Assembly: GCA_020849795.1 (NCBI GenBank)
Contig: JADZFR010000054.1
Location: 62,001-126,000 of the forward strand
Source: Planctomycetota bacterium
GTDB taxonomy: Bacteria; Planctomycetota; UBA8742; UBA2392
Reading direction: 5' to 3'
Length of the DNA: 64,000 bases
This document shows, piece after piece, positions 17,798 through 28,292 of the stretch. Position 1 is the stretch's first letter, and every line of letters starts with the position of its first letter. Below the pieces are notes generated by a model, which saw only the letters and a list, made by a program, of their open reading frames with translations, made no database searches and had not been told where the DNA came from. A program made the translations under genes and the position numbers.

Positions 17798-18706
17798 CTA
17801 CTGTTCTTCTATGAAATTCAGCATGCGCAGATTGTAGATCAGCGCCGCGGGGAGCAGGATGCCCGCGCTTACCACAGCCGTGGTGGAAAACGCAAAACCG
17901 TCCAGTGCGAACAGCACCACAAGGTCGAGCACGGATAGCCCGATCAGCAACCCCGCGTTGGCGGCGTTGCTGTCGGTGCGGAAGGCTGCCTTGGCCAACG
18001 GCCAGGACAGGAACGGCAGAATCGCCGTTGCAGCCAGCACGACCAGCATGCGCCAGAGAAATGCGCCTGTGTGGCTCCAGAATCCGGGCCCGGTTTCTTC
18101 CGGCTCGTCGCCGGGGCGGGCTGTGCCGCTGAGGCCCTTGATGCGCTTGGGTTCCAGCACCCTCGCTTTTCGCTCGGGCGAATCGTCACGCACGATGCGG
18201 TACACATCGATCGTGAAAATGCCGCTGTCTGCCCCGGACCAGTTCTGGTGTACGCTAACGGTAAGCACTTCGTCGGCCTCGCCGGCGTCTTCGAACACCG
18301 CCTGCGGGTCCTGCGTCTGGTCATCGTCCTTGCTGATCAAGCCGCGCACCAGCGCGCCGGCGCGTTGCTCCAGTGTCGGGCTTCGCGGCACGTCGGCCGA
18401 CACGCCCTCAATCTGTTTCAGGCGGCTGATGATTTTGGCGCGAATCTGCGCATTGGTGGTGTCGCCGTGGACGGGCATGACCACGATGTTCTGGGGGCCT
18501 TCCACCCGCACCTTTGCGACATACTCTTCGGCAAGCTGGTCAAGCGCGTGGTCGGCTGCGGCTTCCTGCAGCGGCTTCAGATCATTGGGCTCGGCAATGA
18601 GCGAGATCAGCCAGGGGACCAAAAAGTAACCCACCACGCACAGCGCGGCCACGCCGATGCCGGCGGAAAAGACCTTCCAGCCTGGAATGTTGTCCATCAG
18701 GGCCAT
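17798..18706 (-). CDS. Hypothetical membrane protein, 302 aa
   Basis: Not recognised. One membrane segment near the N-terminus (about residues 14-36), then a soluble domain of about 160 residues on one side of the membrane, then two or three hydrophobic segments (about 212-295). The soluble part contains ENIVVMP-like strands and helices with no obvious active site. It is the last gene of the sigma factor/coiled-coil operon, 23 bases after the coiled-coil gene, so the three are probably one functional unit. One reading is a membrane sensor or anchor for the coiled-coil protein (inference). Confidence 0.7.
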   Translation of the reverse strand: MALMDNIPGWKVFSAGIGVAALCVVGYFLVPWLISLIAEPNDLKPLQEAAADHALDQLAEEYVAKVRVEGPQNIVVMPVHGDTTNAQIRAKIISRLKQIEGVSADVPRSPTLEQRAGALVRGLISKDDDQTQDPQAVFEDAGEADEVLTVSVHQNWSGADSGIFTIDVYRIVRDDSPERKARVLEPKRIKGLSGTARPGDEPEETGPGFWSHTGAFLWRMLVVLAATAILPFLSWPLAKAAFRTDSNAANAGLLIGLSVLDLVVLFALDGFAFSTTAVVSAGILLPAALIYNLRMLNFIEEQ

Positions 18707-18729
18707 GCTTCACCGGGAAGTGATTGTGC

Positions 18730-21387
18730 CTATTCGGCTGTGTCTGCGGAAGGCGCGTTGGCGTTCGAATTGTCGGCGCGTTTTGTAGCGACAAAGGGCT
18801 TGTCGCTGTCGGCGGCGACTTCGGCGTCGCTCTTCTTCACGTGCAGGATCAGGATTTTTTCGGTGCGGCGGTCTGCGTGGACAGGCTTTCCGGCTGCGCT
18901 GAAGAGCGAGTCAATGCGCTTGCTGATCTGGGACGCGAGCTTTTCGCGCTGCGTGTCGCTGGTTGCCTTTTCGTACTGGGTGCGCAGGTCGGCCACGCCG
19001 CCGACTTCGTCAATCAGGCTGCGAAAGCGATTCTCGGACTTTTCAAGTTCGCGCTGGCGCGCAATCAGGAACGTCTCGGTCTCATTGAGTTTGTCTTGCA
19101 GGCGCTTCATATCGGCGTTGGCGCTCTGCAGCTTGACGCGGGCACTGGTCACTTCTGCGCTTGTGCGTTGCACGACGGCTTCCAGCTCATCCTTCTCGGC
19201 GCGGCGGTTGTTTTCGGCGGTGGTCAGGTTGTCCATCAGCATGCGCTTTTCATCATCCTGGCGCTGCAGGCGCTCGGACATCAGCTTCAGCTTCTCTGAC
19301 AGCTTGTCGTTGCGGTCCTTGGCCAGGTCGCGCGCAGCCAACAGCTCTTCGCGCACTTCGGCCAGCTGGTTCTGCAGCAACACCTTTTCGGCCAGGGCGT
19401 CGGCGAGGTCTGCTTTGGTTCGTGTCGCCGAGTCGCGCAGTGCCTTCAGTTCGGCGTCGGTCTTGGCGCGAACGGAAGTAGCCTCGGCGCTGGTTTTCTC
19501 GGCTTTGGCGGCGGCGTCGTTGAACGCCCGCAGGTCCTTCTTTGCCTGCGTCAGTGCTGCTTCGTGCGCGGCCGACTGTGCCTCGGCTGCAGCGAGCTTA
19601 TCGCGCAGGGCCTTCAGTTCGCGGTCGCGGACCCGCAGGTTCTTTTCGGACTCGGCGGCTGCGGCCTCAAGGTTCCGGGTTTGCTCGGCCAGTGCGTCGC
19701 GCGACTGTGTGAGCGTTGCCAGGTCGTTCCTGGCAGCCTGCAAAGCCGTCGCCGCCAGCTCTTTGTCGCGCAGGGCGCGCTCGGCTTTGCCCTTTTCTTC
19801 GCTGATGCGCTCGTTCAGGCGCTTGAGCTCAACCTGCAGGTTCTGCTCGGTGGCGCGGGCGTCGTCCATGTCGCCCTTGGCGTCGAGCATGCGGGTTTGC
19901 GCGTCTGACAGGTCGCGGCGCAGGCGGTCATTCTCGCGCTCAAGCTCGTTGATGCGGTCGTCGCGTTCGCCGGCCAGCGTTTCGGCCTCGGCAAGCTGGC
20001 CGCTGATGCTGTCGAGGTTGGACTTCTGCTGCGCCAGCTTCTCGCGCGCTTTTTCCAACTCATAGCGCGTATCGTCAAGTTCGCCGCTGAGGGCGTCGAC
20101 GCGAAGCTGGGAGTCTTCGAGTCGCGCTTCCGTGTCCGCCAGTCGTGCCTCGGCATCGGTCAGGAACGACTCGAACTCGCTGTTTCGACCCTCGGCGTTT
20201 TCCAGGGCTGCGATTACCGCCTGGGCCTGCTGGTTGCGCTGCTCGGCATCCGACAACTCGCGCCGCAACTCATCGACCTGGTCCTCAAGTTCGGCCATCC
20301 GCTGGCGATAGGCGTCGGCGCGTTCCGCGGTCGCCTCGGCGTCGCGCTGCACCGCATCAAGCCGCTTGCTCAGGCTGCCAATGGCGTCAGCGGCCTGGAC
20401 GCGGTCGGTGGCGGCCTGCTCAAGGTGCTCGATCAGCTCTTCGCGCGATGTCTCTGTTTCCGTGGCGCTGTTCAGGCTGTTGAGCAACTCGTCGGCAAGC
20501 CGGTCTCTCTCGGCTCGAAGTTTCTCCAGCTCGGGTCCCGCTGCAGCGCTGCCCATTTGCTCAAGGGCCTCGAGGCGCTTGCGGGCCTCGCCCAGCGTGT
20601 GTTCAAGTTCTTCGCGCACTTCGTCCAGCGCGACCGAGCGTGAACTGAAGTCGCTTTCCGTCTGCGAGAGCAATCGTTCAAGTTCGCGGCGCTCTGAATC
20701 GACTGCCTGCAGCCGCGAGCTCGCGGTCGTGGCGATTTCTCGGTATTCCTGCAGCTCGCCGTGCAGTCGCTGCACAAGTCGATCATCCAGCAGGTTGTGC
20801 CCGTTGCCCTTGCTGCGCGGAAGCTCAACTTCCTCCAGGGCGTCCAGCACGTCCACCAGGTCATCCTGCCAGCGAATGCGCGGACGACTCTGCACGAACC
20901 CGGATGCGCATTCCTCAAGCTCGTCGGACCAGCCTGGCTCGGCCATGGCGTCGATGTTCTGGGCAAGTCGTCGGCTGGCACGCTGCGGCTCGGTGGCGGC
21001 TTGTTCAAGCATGTCGCCGACAAAGTCCAGCACGAGGCGCGTGACATCTTCCAGGTGGGCAACCGCGTTATCGAGTTCTTCCTCGGCGGCCTCAATGCGA
21101 CCGACGTTGCGCGTGCCTGCGCGCGCCGCGGCAAGGCGTCGGCGGGCAGCCACCTGCAGGGACAGGGCATCCAGGTACCCGGCGGCAACGCCGGCGACCT
21201 GCTTTGGGCTTTCGGCTTCACGATAACGCCAAAGGCTGGCGCCGAAGTGAAATGCTGCGTCAGCGTGGGGTGCCAGGCCGTTGATGCCGTAGGTTTCGAT
21301 ACACTGGGCGTGCAGGCGGTCTGGCGAGGCCCGGAACGGCTCGAACTCGATGATGGGCAGGTCCAGGATGGCCTGTTGCGGCATCAT
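18730..21387 (-). CDS. Long coiled-coil protein, 885 aa
   Basis: The first about 200 residues look globular and helical. From about residue 205 to 830 there is almost unbroken heptad pattern rich in Glu, Arg, Leu, Ala and Gln, as in SMC, filament or myosin-like coiled coils, with no ATPase head motifs and no membrane segment. The end is charged. It begins directly at the sigma factor stop (TAGATGATG); the GGAG inside the last sigma codons can serve either ATG, and the second (21384) has the better spacing. Known families of this shape are structural or scaffold proteins. Translational coupling to a sigma factor is unusual. Confidence 0.8.
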   Translation of the reverse strand: MMPQQAILDLPIIEFEPFRASPDRLHAQCIETYGINGLAPHADAAFHFGASLWRYREAESPKQVAGVAAGYLDALSLQVAARRRLAAARAGTRNVGRIEAAEEELDNAVAHLEDVTRLVLDFVGDMLEQAATEPQRASRRLAQNIDAMAEPGWSDELEECASGFVQSRPRIRWQDDLVDVLDALEEVELPRSKGNGHNLLDDRLVQRLHGELQEYREIATTASSRLQAVDSERRELERLLSQTESDFSSRSVALDEVREELEHTLGEARKRLEALEQMGSAAAGPELEKLRAERDRLADELLNSLNSATETETSREELIEHLEQAATDRVQAADAIGSLSKRLDAVQRDAEATAERADAYRQRMAELEDQVDELRRELSDAEQRNQQAQAVIAALENAEGRNSEFESFLTDAEARLADTEARLEDSQLRVDALSGELDDTRYELEKAREKLAQQKSNLDSISGQLAEAETLAGERDDRINELERENDRLRRDLSDAQTRMLDAKGDMDDARATEQNLQVELKRLNERISEEKGKAERALRDKELAATALQAARNDLATLTQSRDALAEQTRNLEAAAAESEKNLRVRDRELKALRDKLAAAEAQSAAHEAALTQAKKDLRAFNDAAAKAEKTSAEATSVRAKTDAELKALRDSATRTKADLADALAEKVLLQNQLAEVREELLAARDLAKDRNDKLSEKLKLMSERLQRQDDEKRMLMDNLTTAENNRRAEKDELEAVVQRTSAEVTSARVKLQSANADMKRLQDKLNETETFLIARQRELEKSENRFRSLIDEVGGVADLRTQYEKATSDTQREKLASQISKRIDSLFSAAGKPVHADRRTEKILILHVKKSDAEVAADSDKPFVATKRADNSNANAPSADTAE

Positions 21388-22230
<843 letters not shown>

Positions 22231-22352
22231 CCGGTCCCCCTGGACTGTCGATTAAACGCCCGGTTGCGTGACTTACAAGGTGACGCGTGCGCGGCCCCAC
22301 CTACGCGTTCAGGATTCAGTCCACGAACGTCGATAAGTGACCGGGAGAGTTC

Positions 22353-23519
22353 GTGCGTATCCGCAACCGCATCAAGCAACGAGTGTCCCTGCTGCGCGCC
22401 CTGCCGTTGGGCGTGGTGTTGCCCGCGCTGGCGCTGGTCTGCGTGGGCGTTGTGTTCATCTACTCGGCCTCGACGGACTTTGAACTTCTGGCGGAAGGGA
22501 TCTCGCAGCCGCGGGACTTTCACGTCCGGCAGGCCGCCTTTGCCATCTTCGGCCTGTCCTTGATGCTCGTGGTCGCGCTGATGCCGCCGCGCTGGCTTGC
22601 GACGCATTGGTATGCGTACCTGGGCTTGGGGCTGGTGCTGCTTGGGTCCGTGCTGATCTTCGGGCGCACCGTCAATGGTGCCAAGAGCTGGATCATGTTC
22701 GGCCCGCTGGGCCTGCAGCCATCGGAGCTTTGCAAGCCGCTGCTGGTACTGGCCCTGGCTGGGTATCTGCGCTACCACCAGAGTGTGGACAGCCCGCGCG
22801 CGTTTCTGTGGTGCATCGGCATCAGCGGTGCGTTCTTGGTGCCGATCATGCTGCAGCCGGACCTTGGCACGGCACTGGTGTTCATGCCCGTCGTGGGCGC
22901 CATGGTCTGGACCGCCGGTGGAAACCGCGTCTATTTAGGCTCGCTGGCTGTGATGGGCCTTTCGGTGATTCCGGCAGCCTATCTGGCCGGTGTGCTCAAA
23001 GACCACCAGATGAAGCGCATCGAGATTTACCTGAGCAGCCTGGGCGGCGAAGTTGCCGACCGCAGCGGCGACGGCTACCAGATCATGCAGAGCATGACCG
23101 CGGTCGGCAGCGGCGGCCTGACCGGCGAAGGCTTCGGCATGGGCACGCAAAGCCAGCTCGCGTTTCTGCCCGAGCGTCACAACGACTTCATTTTCGCGGT
23201 GATCTCGCAAGAGACGGGGCTGATTGGCGTGGCGCTGTTCTTGCTGGTCTTCTTCTTCATGGTCGCGCGCATGCTGCGGATTGGCTATGGCACGCGCGAG
23301 CCGTTCGCAAGGCTGATCATCGTGGGTGTCGCCACGCTGTTCTTTGCACAGGCGGCGATCAATGTCGGGGTCGTGAGCGGTTTTGTGCCGGTGACGGGCA
23401 TTACGCTGCCCCTGGTCAGCTACGGGGGCTCAAGCCTGCTGTCCGGGTTCATCTTGCTGGGCCTGGTGAGCAACGTTGCGATGCAACCGATTCGCGTAAT
23501 AGGCAAGGCGACATTCTAG
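22353..23519 (+). CDS. rodA: RodA, SEDS-family elongation peptidoglycan polymerase
   Basis: A 388-residue polytopic protein. SEDS blocks: NGAKSWIMFGPLGLQPSE, MLQPDLGTALVF, LPERHNDFIFAVISQE and GITLPLVSYGGSSLLSG, with the catalytic Asp region intact. The short C-terminus and the 'NDF..VISQE' form separate it from the FtsW-type copy at 10362. RodA polymerises glycan strands for side-wall growth with a class B PBP, which is not nearby. The GTG start at 22353 has GGGAG six bases upstream. It ends five bases before a convergent gene. Confidence 0.9.
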   Translation: MRIRNRIKQRVSLLRALPLGVVLPALALVCVGVVFIYSASTDFELLAEGISQPRDFHVRQAAFAIFGLSLMLVVALMPPRWLATHWYAYLGLGLVLLGSVLIFGRTVNGAKSWIMFGPLGLQPSELCKPLLVLALAGYLRYHQSVDSPRAFLWCIGISGAFLVPIMLQPDLGTALVFMPVVGAMVWTAGGNRVYLGSLAVMGLSVIPAAYLAGVLKDHQMKRIEIYLSSLGGEVADRSGDGYQIMQSMTAVGSGGLTGEGFGMGTQSQLAFLPERHNDFIFAVISQETGLIGVALFLLVFFFMVARMLRIGYGTREPFARLIIVGVATLFFAQAAINVGVVSGFVPVTGITLPLVSYGGSSLLSGFILLGLVSNVAMQPIRVIGKATF

Positions 23520-23524
23520 AAAAG

Positions 23525-24136
23525 CTATTTCGTCCAGGCGTAGCTTCCCTTGTTCGGGTCGGGATCAAAGCCGTCGATCAGCCAGCGATAGCCGTCCTGT
23601 ACGAAGCTTACCCGAATGACCTCAGGGGCCTGCTTGCTGGCAGCTCTGCCCTTGGCATTCACCGTGACGATTACAGTCGCGCGGTTGGGGCCGTAGGCAC
23701 GGTCATACTCGTCCCGGTACTGGACGTCGTAGTCGGGCTTGCCCACTTCAATGAATCGGTCTTCCACCAGCAGGCGCAATTGGCGCATGTACCCATGCGC
23801 CATGCGGTGTTTTTCTGAAGCCAGGTCAACCTTGTTGCGCGCGGCTCCGTCGGCCAGGCTGGCGTTTACCTCGTCACGAAGGTCGTTGAAGTCCTGTTGG
23901 TTCTCCGGCGTGCTAAGGCGTTTGCGCGGCAGAAAGCAGGCGTGAACAAAGCCTGGGCTCACGATGTGCAGAAGGCCCTGCGCGTTGTCGTTGCGCGCGA
24001 CCTCTACCGCGTCCCAGAACGTGCCCGCCGGATCGATCGCCGGCCTGGTCAGCGCGGGGCGCGCCGTTGTGGCTGAACCGATCGTGGTCGAACTACAGCC
24101 CACAAGCAGCAGCAGGATCAATGGCAGACATTTCAT
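23525..24136 (-). CDS. Hypothetical lipoprotein, 203 aa
   Basis: The signal peptide ends in LLVGC, with Cys14, so the mature protein is lipid-anchored. The remainder has no recognised domain; C-terminal YRWLIDGF-type strands recall the NTF2-like/SnoaL or DUF4878 style of small alpha+beta envelope proteins, but this is only a resemblance. Its ATG overlaps the stop of the upstream VWA gene by four bases (ATGA), with GGGAG in that gene as ribosome binding site, so expression is coupled to it. Confidence 0.75.
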   Translation of the reverse strand: MKCLPLILLLLVGCSSTTIGSATTARPALTRPAIDPAGTFWDAVEVARNDNAQGLLHIVSPGFVHACFLPRKRLSTPENQQDFNDLRDEVNASLADGAARNKVDLASEKHRMAHGYMRQLRLLVEDRFIEVGKPDYDVQYRDEYDRAYGPNRATVIVTVNAKGRAASKQAPEVIRVSFVQDGYRWLIDGFDPDPNKGSYAWTK

Positions 24137-27039
24137 TGATCTCCCTTACGTTCCTCCAACTGCTTACGCACCTTGCGCATCGCTGACAAGAGCGAGCCTG
24201 AGGCAACCGGCGCCTCTTCCTGCCGGGGCGGCGGCGGGGCAGGCTGTCGCGGCGCCGGCACCGGTGCCGCCCACGCGCCGGAGGTTGGCTGCGGCGCTGC
24301 CGGCTTGTTGCGCTCTTGCAATTGTTTGCGCACGCGGTCATAGGCTGCGGCTGCGCTTTGTTCGCGCTGTTGCGCTTGTTGCGCGCGGTTCTTTTCTTCG
24401 CGGCGGCGCCACACGCTGGGAAAGCGCCGGGCACCAATGGCCAGCAACATACCGCCAAGCGCCAGCATCAACAGCCACGGTCGCGGGCGTACCGTGCTGT
24501 ACCCGCCTTCGACGGGAGAAATCGCCGCTTCGCGGGCCGACGTGATCACCTTGCCGCCGGTGGCGTCGGCTAGAGCCTGCAACGACTGCTCGGCGGCGGG
24601 TCGGCGGTACAACTCCTCGACGGGGACGAAGATGCGGTGTTCGCGTGCCGCTGCGCGTTGTTCGCCTTCGGCGTTCAGCTCACGGACGACCACCGAATAG
24701 ATTCCCGAGCCGGACCGCGGAAAGTGCACCCGATACTCGCCAGCGCCGTGGGGCAAGACAGGTGACGGCCGGGTGCTGCCGTCGGGCAGCGAGATTTCGG
24801 CCACCGGCGTGTTCAGCGCTCTGGGGTTACCTTCTTCATCGTAGAAACTGAGTTGCAGGGTCGGGCCCTCGCGCCCCAGCACCCATTCGGTTTCCACTCC
24901 GGCGACGCGCTCAGGCTCAGGCAGCAGCCAGCGCACCCAGCGCTGCCACAGTTCATCAAAGCGGTCCCAGGGCAGCCATTGGTCGGCCCAGCGGTCGCGG
25001 GCGTCGCTGGTCCACGACAGGGCCTTGCCAAGTTCAATGTGCCAGGTGGCCAGCAGCGGCCGTTCTTTGTCTTCGTCGGCCCACAGCCACACGTTGGCCT
25101 CGGGTCGTGCGGTCGTGCCGACATAGCCCAGCAGCACCGGGCTGCCTTCGTTCTCAAAATCGACTTCCTCGACCAAACGCCCGCGCAGGCCGTGCCAGGG
25201 CCGAAATGCGTCCTCGCGGATGAACGTGCCGGCTGACAGTGCCGCTTCCCGGCTGAACACAGCCGGCAGGTCCGAAGCATCCGTGACCAGGAAAAAGCGC
25301 CCCTTTCCGGCGGCGGCCAGAGCCTCCAGGAATCCGCGGTCCTTGCCGGCACCAAGGCAGATCGTCGTGATCGTGATGCCGTCTTCCTGGTTGGCCTTGA
25401 TGGCGGTGTCGATCACGCCCTCCTGGCGCTCGGTGTCACTGCCGTCCGAAAAGAGCACGAGGTGTCGGCTTGAAGACTCTACCGCCTTCAGGGCTGCGAT
25501 TGCTTCGTCCACTGCGACGTCGACGAAGATGCCACCGCCGCCCACGGTGTTGCCTCGCGCGCGCCCGATGGCCTGTTTGCGATCGGCCAGGCGCGCCAGA
25601 GGCACGATCCATTCAGGCTGAGTGTCGACGCTGAGCATGCCGAAGAGCGTCCCCGGCGGCACCAGATTGATCGTGCGGGCGGCACCTTCATTGGCGAGGT
25701 CCATCTTGGTTACGCCACCGACCTCGGCCCCCATGCTGCCGCTGCGGTCAAAGGCGATCACCAGCGCCGGGGTCTGCTTGCGGCCCTTTTCTGTGACGTC
25801 GCAGGTCACGGGCAGCACCTTTTCCACGCTGGTTTCAAACCAGCCGCCGGGCGCGTAACTGTTTGGGCCTCCAAGCATCGCCAAGCCCCCGCCCTCGCGT
25901 GTGAAGCGCTCGATCATGCGCTGCTGTGAAGTTGAGATGTCAGGCGCCGGCACGTCGCACAGCAGAAGCACCTGGAAGCGTTGCAGATCAATCAGTTCGC
26001 CGGGCAGCATGGCCGCGGGGCCGCTGGTCACGTTCATGCCGACTCGCTTGAGTGCGCGCTCTAGGGCCTTCTCGGGCCCGTTGGGGCCGTACAGCAGCAG
26101 CACCCGGGCGTCGCCTTCACCAGCCACGGCAAGCTTGGCACTGCCGTTCCCGGGGTAGGTGTCCTGCTCTGCGCCCAGGCTTACTTCGACAACGTACAGC
26201 CGGCTTTCTTCGGGTGGTTCTACGGCCAGTCGCAGCGGTGTGCGGCCGGCACCCACGCGCACCCCGCCCTGCGCGTCCAGCCGGTCACCGGTGACGCGGT
26301 CGCGCATGTCCTTGCCATTGATGCGCACATTGGGCACCACGTACTGCGCCACGGTGCTCTGGATGACAATGTCCACGGCAAGTACGCGACGGTCACGGCC
26401 GGCGAGGCGGGCATTGAAATCTGCCAGTGCCACCTCGGGCATTGGGTCGGAGTCTACGGCAATCACGAACACCGGCACGGCGCGGTCGCGTGCCTCAGCC
26501 GTGCTGTCGCCGCCGTAGCGGTCTGCGCTGTCGTGACCGTCACCGAGCAGCAGCGCGACCGGCACAGTGCCGGGACTGGCAGCCCGCGACGCCAGTTCCA
26601 GCGCGTTGGCAAGCCATGTCTCGTCCGATGGCTCGTTGGCCGGAAGGGCGAGTGCAGGCTCAAGGTCTGCGGCTGCGGTGGGTGACAGGATGATCGAAGC
26701 GCGGTCAGAGAACCCGATGACTCCGACGCAGTCGCCGGGGCCGATGCTGTTCTTGAGTTCTTCGAGCACGCCTTGCAGGCGTTTTTCAGCGGCTGGCCCA
26801 GCCGAGAGTGAGCGGTCCACCAGTACCCAGACCGTGCGCCGGTCTGAGGGTTCGTTCCATGCGATGCCGGCACTCATCAGCAGCAGGCAGATGATTGCAC
26901 CGGCGATGCCGAGCCCGCCCAAGCCCTGCCGCAAGCGGCGCAACGGCGAGCCGGTGCGAACCATTACCCACGCCGCAACTCCCGCCAGCGGCAAGGCGGC
27001 AAGCAGCAACCACGGGGAATCAAGGAACACATCAGGCAT
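24133..27039 (-). CDS. Membrane protein with two VWA domains and a GATase1-like domain
   Basis: 968 residues. Two N-terminal membrane segments (about 8-30 and 45-65), then a first von Willebrand A domain with metal site VDRSLSAG, a middle beta-rich part, a glutamine-amidotransferase-like Rossmann segment (LLLCDVPAPDIS, GGLAMLGGPNSY), then a second VWA with the full MIDAS DRSGSMG, a C-terminal membrane segment (PWLLMLALGGMLLAIG) and a Lys/Gln/Pro-rich cytoplasmic tail. This is the layout of BatA/BatB-type and 'VWA containing CoxE-like' aerotolerance proteins of planctomycetes. Substrate unknown; probably a metal-dependent interaction platform. Start ATG 27039 rather than the TTG three codons earlier. 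Confidence 0.82.
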   Translation of the reverse strand: MPDVFLDSPWLLLAALPLAGVAAWVMVRTGSPLRRLRQGLGGLGIAGAIICLLLMSAGIAWNEPSDRRTVWVLVDRSLSAGPAAEKRLQGVLEELKNSIGPGDCVGVIGFSDRASIILSPTAAADLEPALALPANEPSDETWLANALELASRAASPGTVPVALLLGDGHDSADRYGGDSTAEARDRAVPVFVIAVDSDPMPEVALADFNARLAGRDRRVLAVDIVIQSTVAQYVVPNVRINGKDMRDRVTGDRLDAQGGVRVGAGRTPLRLAVEPPEESRLYVVEVSLGAEQDTYPGNGSAKLAVAGEGDARVLLLYGPNGPEKALERALKRVGMNVTSGPAAMLPGELIDLQRFQVLLLCDVPAPDISTSQQRMIERFTREGGGLAMLGGPNSYAPGGWFETSVEKVLPVTCDVTEKGRKQTPALVIAFDRSGSMGAEVGGVTKMDLANEGAARTINLVPPGTLFGMLSVDTQPEWIVPLARLADRKQAIGRARGNTVGGGGIFVDVAVDEAIAALKAVESSSRHLVLFSDGSDTERQEGVIDTAIKANQEDGITITTICLGAGKDRGFLEALAAAGKGRFFLVTDASDLPAVFSREAALSAGTFIREDAFRPWHGLRGRLVEEVDFENEGSPVLLGYVGTTARPEANVWLWADEDKERPLLATWHIELGKALSWTSDARDRWADQWLPWDRFDELWQRWVRWLLPEPERVAGVETEWVLGREGPTLQLSFYDEEGNPRALNTPVAEISLPDGSTRPSPVLPHGAGEYRVHFPRSGSGIYSVVVRELNAEGEQRAAAREHRIFVPVEELYRRPAAEQSLQALADATGGKVITSAREAAISPVEGGYSTVRPRPWLLMLALGGMLLAIGARRFPSVWRRREEKNRAQQAQQREQSAAAAYDRVRKQLQERNKPAAPQPTSGAWAAPVPAPRQPAPPPPRQEEAPVASGSLLSAMRKVRKQLEERKGDQ

Positions 27040-27077
27040 CAGGGGCAATCGTGCGCGCTATGCTGCACTACTCCGCA

Positions 27078-28292
27078 CTATTCATTGACGGGCACGTGCC
27101 GCCAAGGACGCAGCGAAACATCCATCCTTCGCGACGCAAGCTCACAGTAGCGCAGAATCGCCTGAAAGCGCCGGTCCGACGCAAGCGGCTTGAACGTTGA
27201 GTCCACCAGCGTCATCACCATGGCAAAGTCACTGGTTTCCATGCTGTCTTCCAGTGCGCGCAACGCAGCACCCTCTTCGCCAAGCTTCATCAGTACGTGA
27301 GCGCGCAGGTAGTGGGCCTGGCTGCTTGCCGCGCCGTCGATGGCCAGGTTCTTGATGTGGTCATTGATTCGTTCCAGGCCCATGGCGGGTTCGGCCAGCG
27401 CCGTAATCTGCAACGCTGCAATCTGAACGTGGGTACGCGCAAACTGGTCCGGTTGGCCCCAGCGCATGCTGCTTTCCATCTCACTGATCAGGCGGTCGCA
27501 CAGCGCCGCGTTGCCCTGCCGGGCAAAGAAGATCGCCAGCTCCATGGTGACCGGGCTACGCTGCATCCATCCGTAGTAATAGCCTTCCTCGCGCTCGGTC
27601 CGGGCGAGCTCACCCATCTCGGTCATCAGCTTCTCGGGCATGCTGCGCGCAAGTGCCGCAACAGCAAGGCCGCCAACATCCAGGAATGAGCGCTGCGGAC
27701 CGAACGTGCCGTAGCCGTAGTAGTACCGCTGGCCTGAGATGTCGTCGCGAATGTCGCTGCGCGAATCCCGAAGCAACTTCAGCAGCAAGTCGTCTACCGG
27801 CTCGTCCACCGAGTACAACTCTTGAAAGCGAGTTTCAAAGTCCAGCCGAAACGGGTTGATCGAAAGGTCGCGCCGGCAGCAGGTATAGACGTGGTCTTGC
27901 AGTAACTGCTCAATCGCCTGCTTGCGCGTGGTGCGGTCAACCGCCTTTTCATCCAGCGCCTTGAGTGCCTTCAAAGCAGCCGAGCCCTGCAGGCGCAATG
28001 CGTCCATGGCAGCGGTAGCGACGGCTGCTTCCAGATCGCCGATGTGTTTCAGGATGCGGGCAAGATCCTGTCCGTCACGCTGACGGCCGACCAGGTCCAG
28101 CGCCCGGATCACACTGGAGGGCGAACCGCCGGCATCCAACCGTTGCCGGCACAGCGTGAGCAGCTCTTCGCCGCTCAGGCGTGACTCTGCAGCCGCGCGT
28201 TCTGTAGCGGTTGGCGCGTCCAGGGACAATTCCTGGGCAGCCAGGCTATTCAGCGCCGTACAGACGATCCACAAGGGCAGGAGGCGCAACAT
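27078..28292 (-). CDS. Secreted helical-repeat protein, 404 aa
   Basis: Signal peptide (residues 1-19, ending SLAAQ) followed by helical repeats of HEAT/TPR style through most of the length. No catalytic motif. After the signal peptide comes APTATERAAAE, nearly the same as APTATERAEA in the upstream neighbour. Its start overlaps the end of that gene by 47 bases, so translation is probably coupled; an in-frame ATG 29 codons earlier is less likely because it would bury the signal peptide. The role is unknown; such proteins often bind other proteins in the periplasm. Confidence 0.72.
   Translation of the reverse strand: MLRLLPLWIVCTALNSLAAQELSLDAPTATERAAAESRLSGEELLTLCRQRLDAGGSPSSVIRALDLVGRQRDGQDLARILKHIGDLEAAVATAAMDALRLQGSAALKALKALDEKAVDRTTRKQAIEQLLQDHVYTCCRRDLSINPFRLDFETRFQELYSVDEPVDDLLLKLLRDSRSDIRDDISGQRYYYGYGTFGPQRSFLDVGGLAVAALARSMPEKLMTEMGELARTEREEGYYYGWMQRSPVTMELAIFFARQGNAALCDRLISEMESSMRWGQPDQFARTHVQIAALQITALAEPAMGLERINDHIKNLAIDGAASSQAHYLRAHVLMKLGEEGAALRALEDSMETSDFAMVMTLVDSTFKPLASDRRFQAILRYCELASRRMDVSLRPWRHVPVNE

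Noticed and set aside
18071..20065. 664-codon plus-strand frame antisense to the coiled-coil gene
   Set aside because: Composition is the Ser/Arg/Ala-rich mirror of a high-GC coiled-coil gene; no ribosome binding site or motif.
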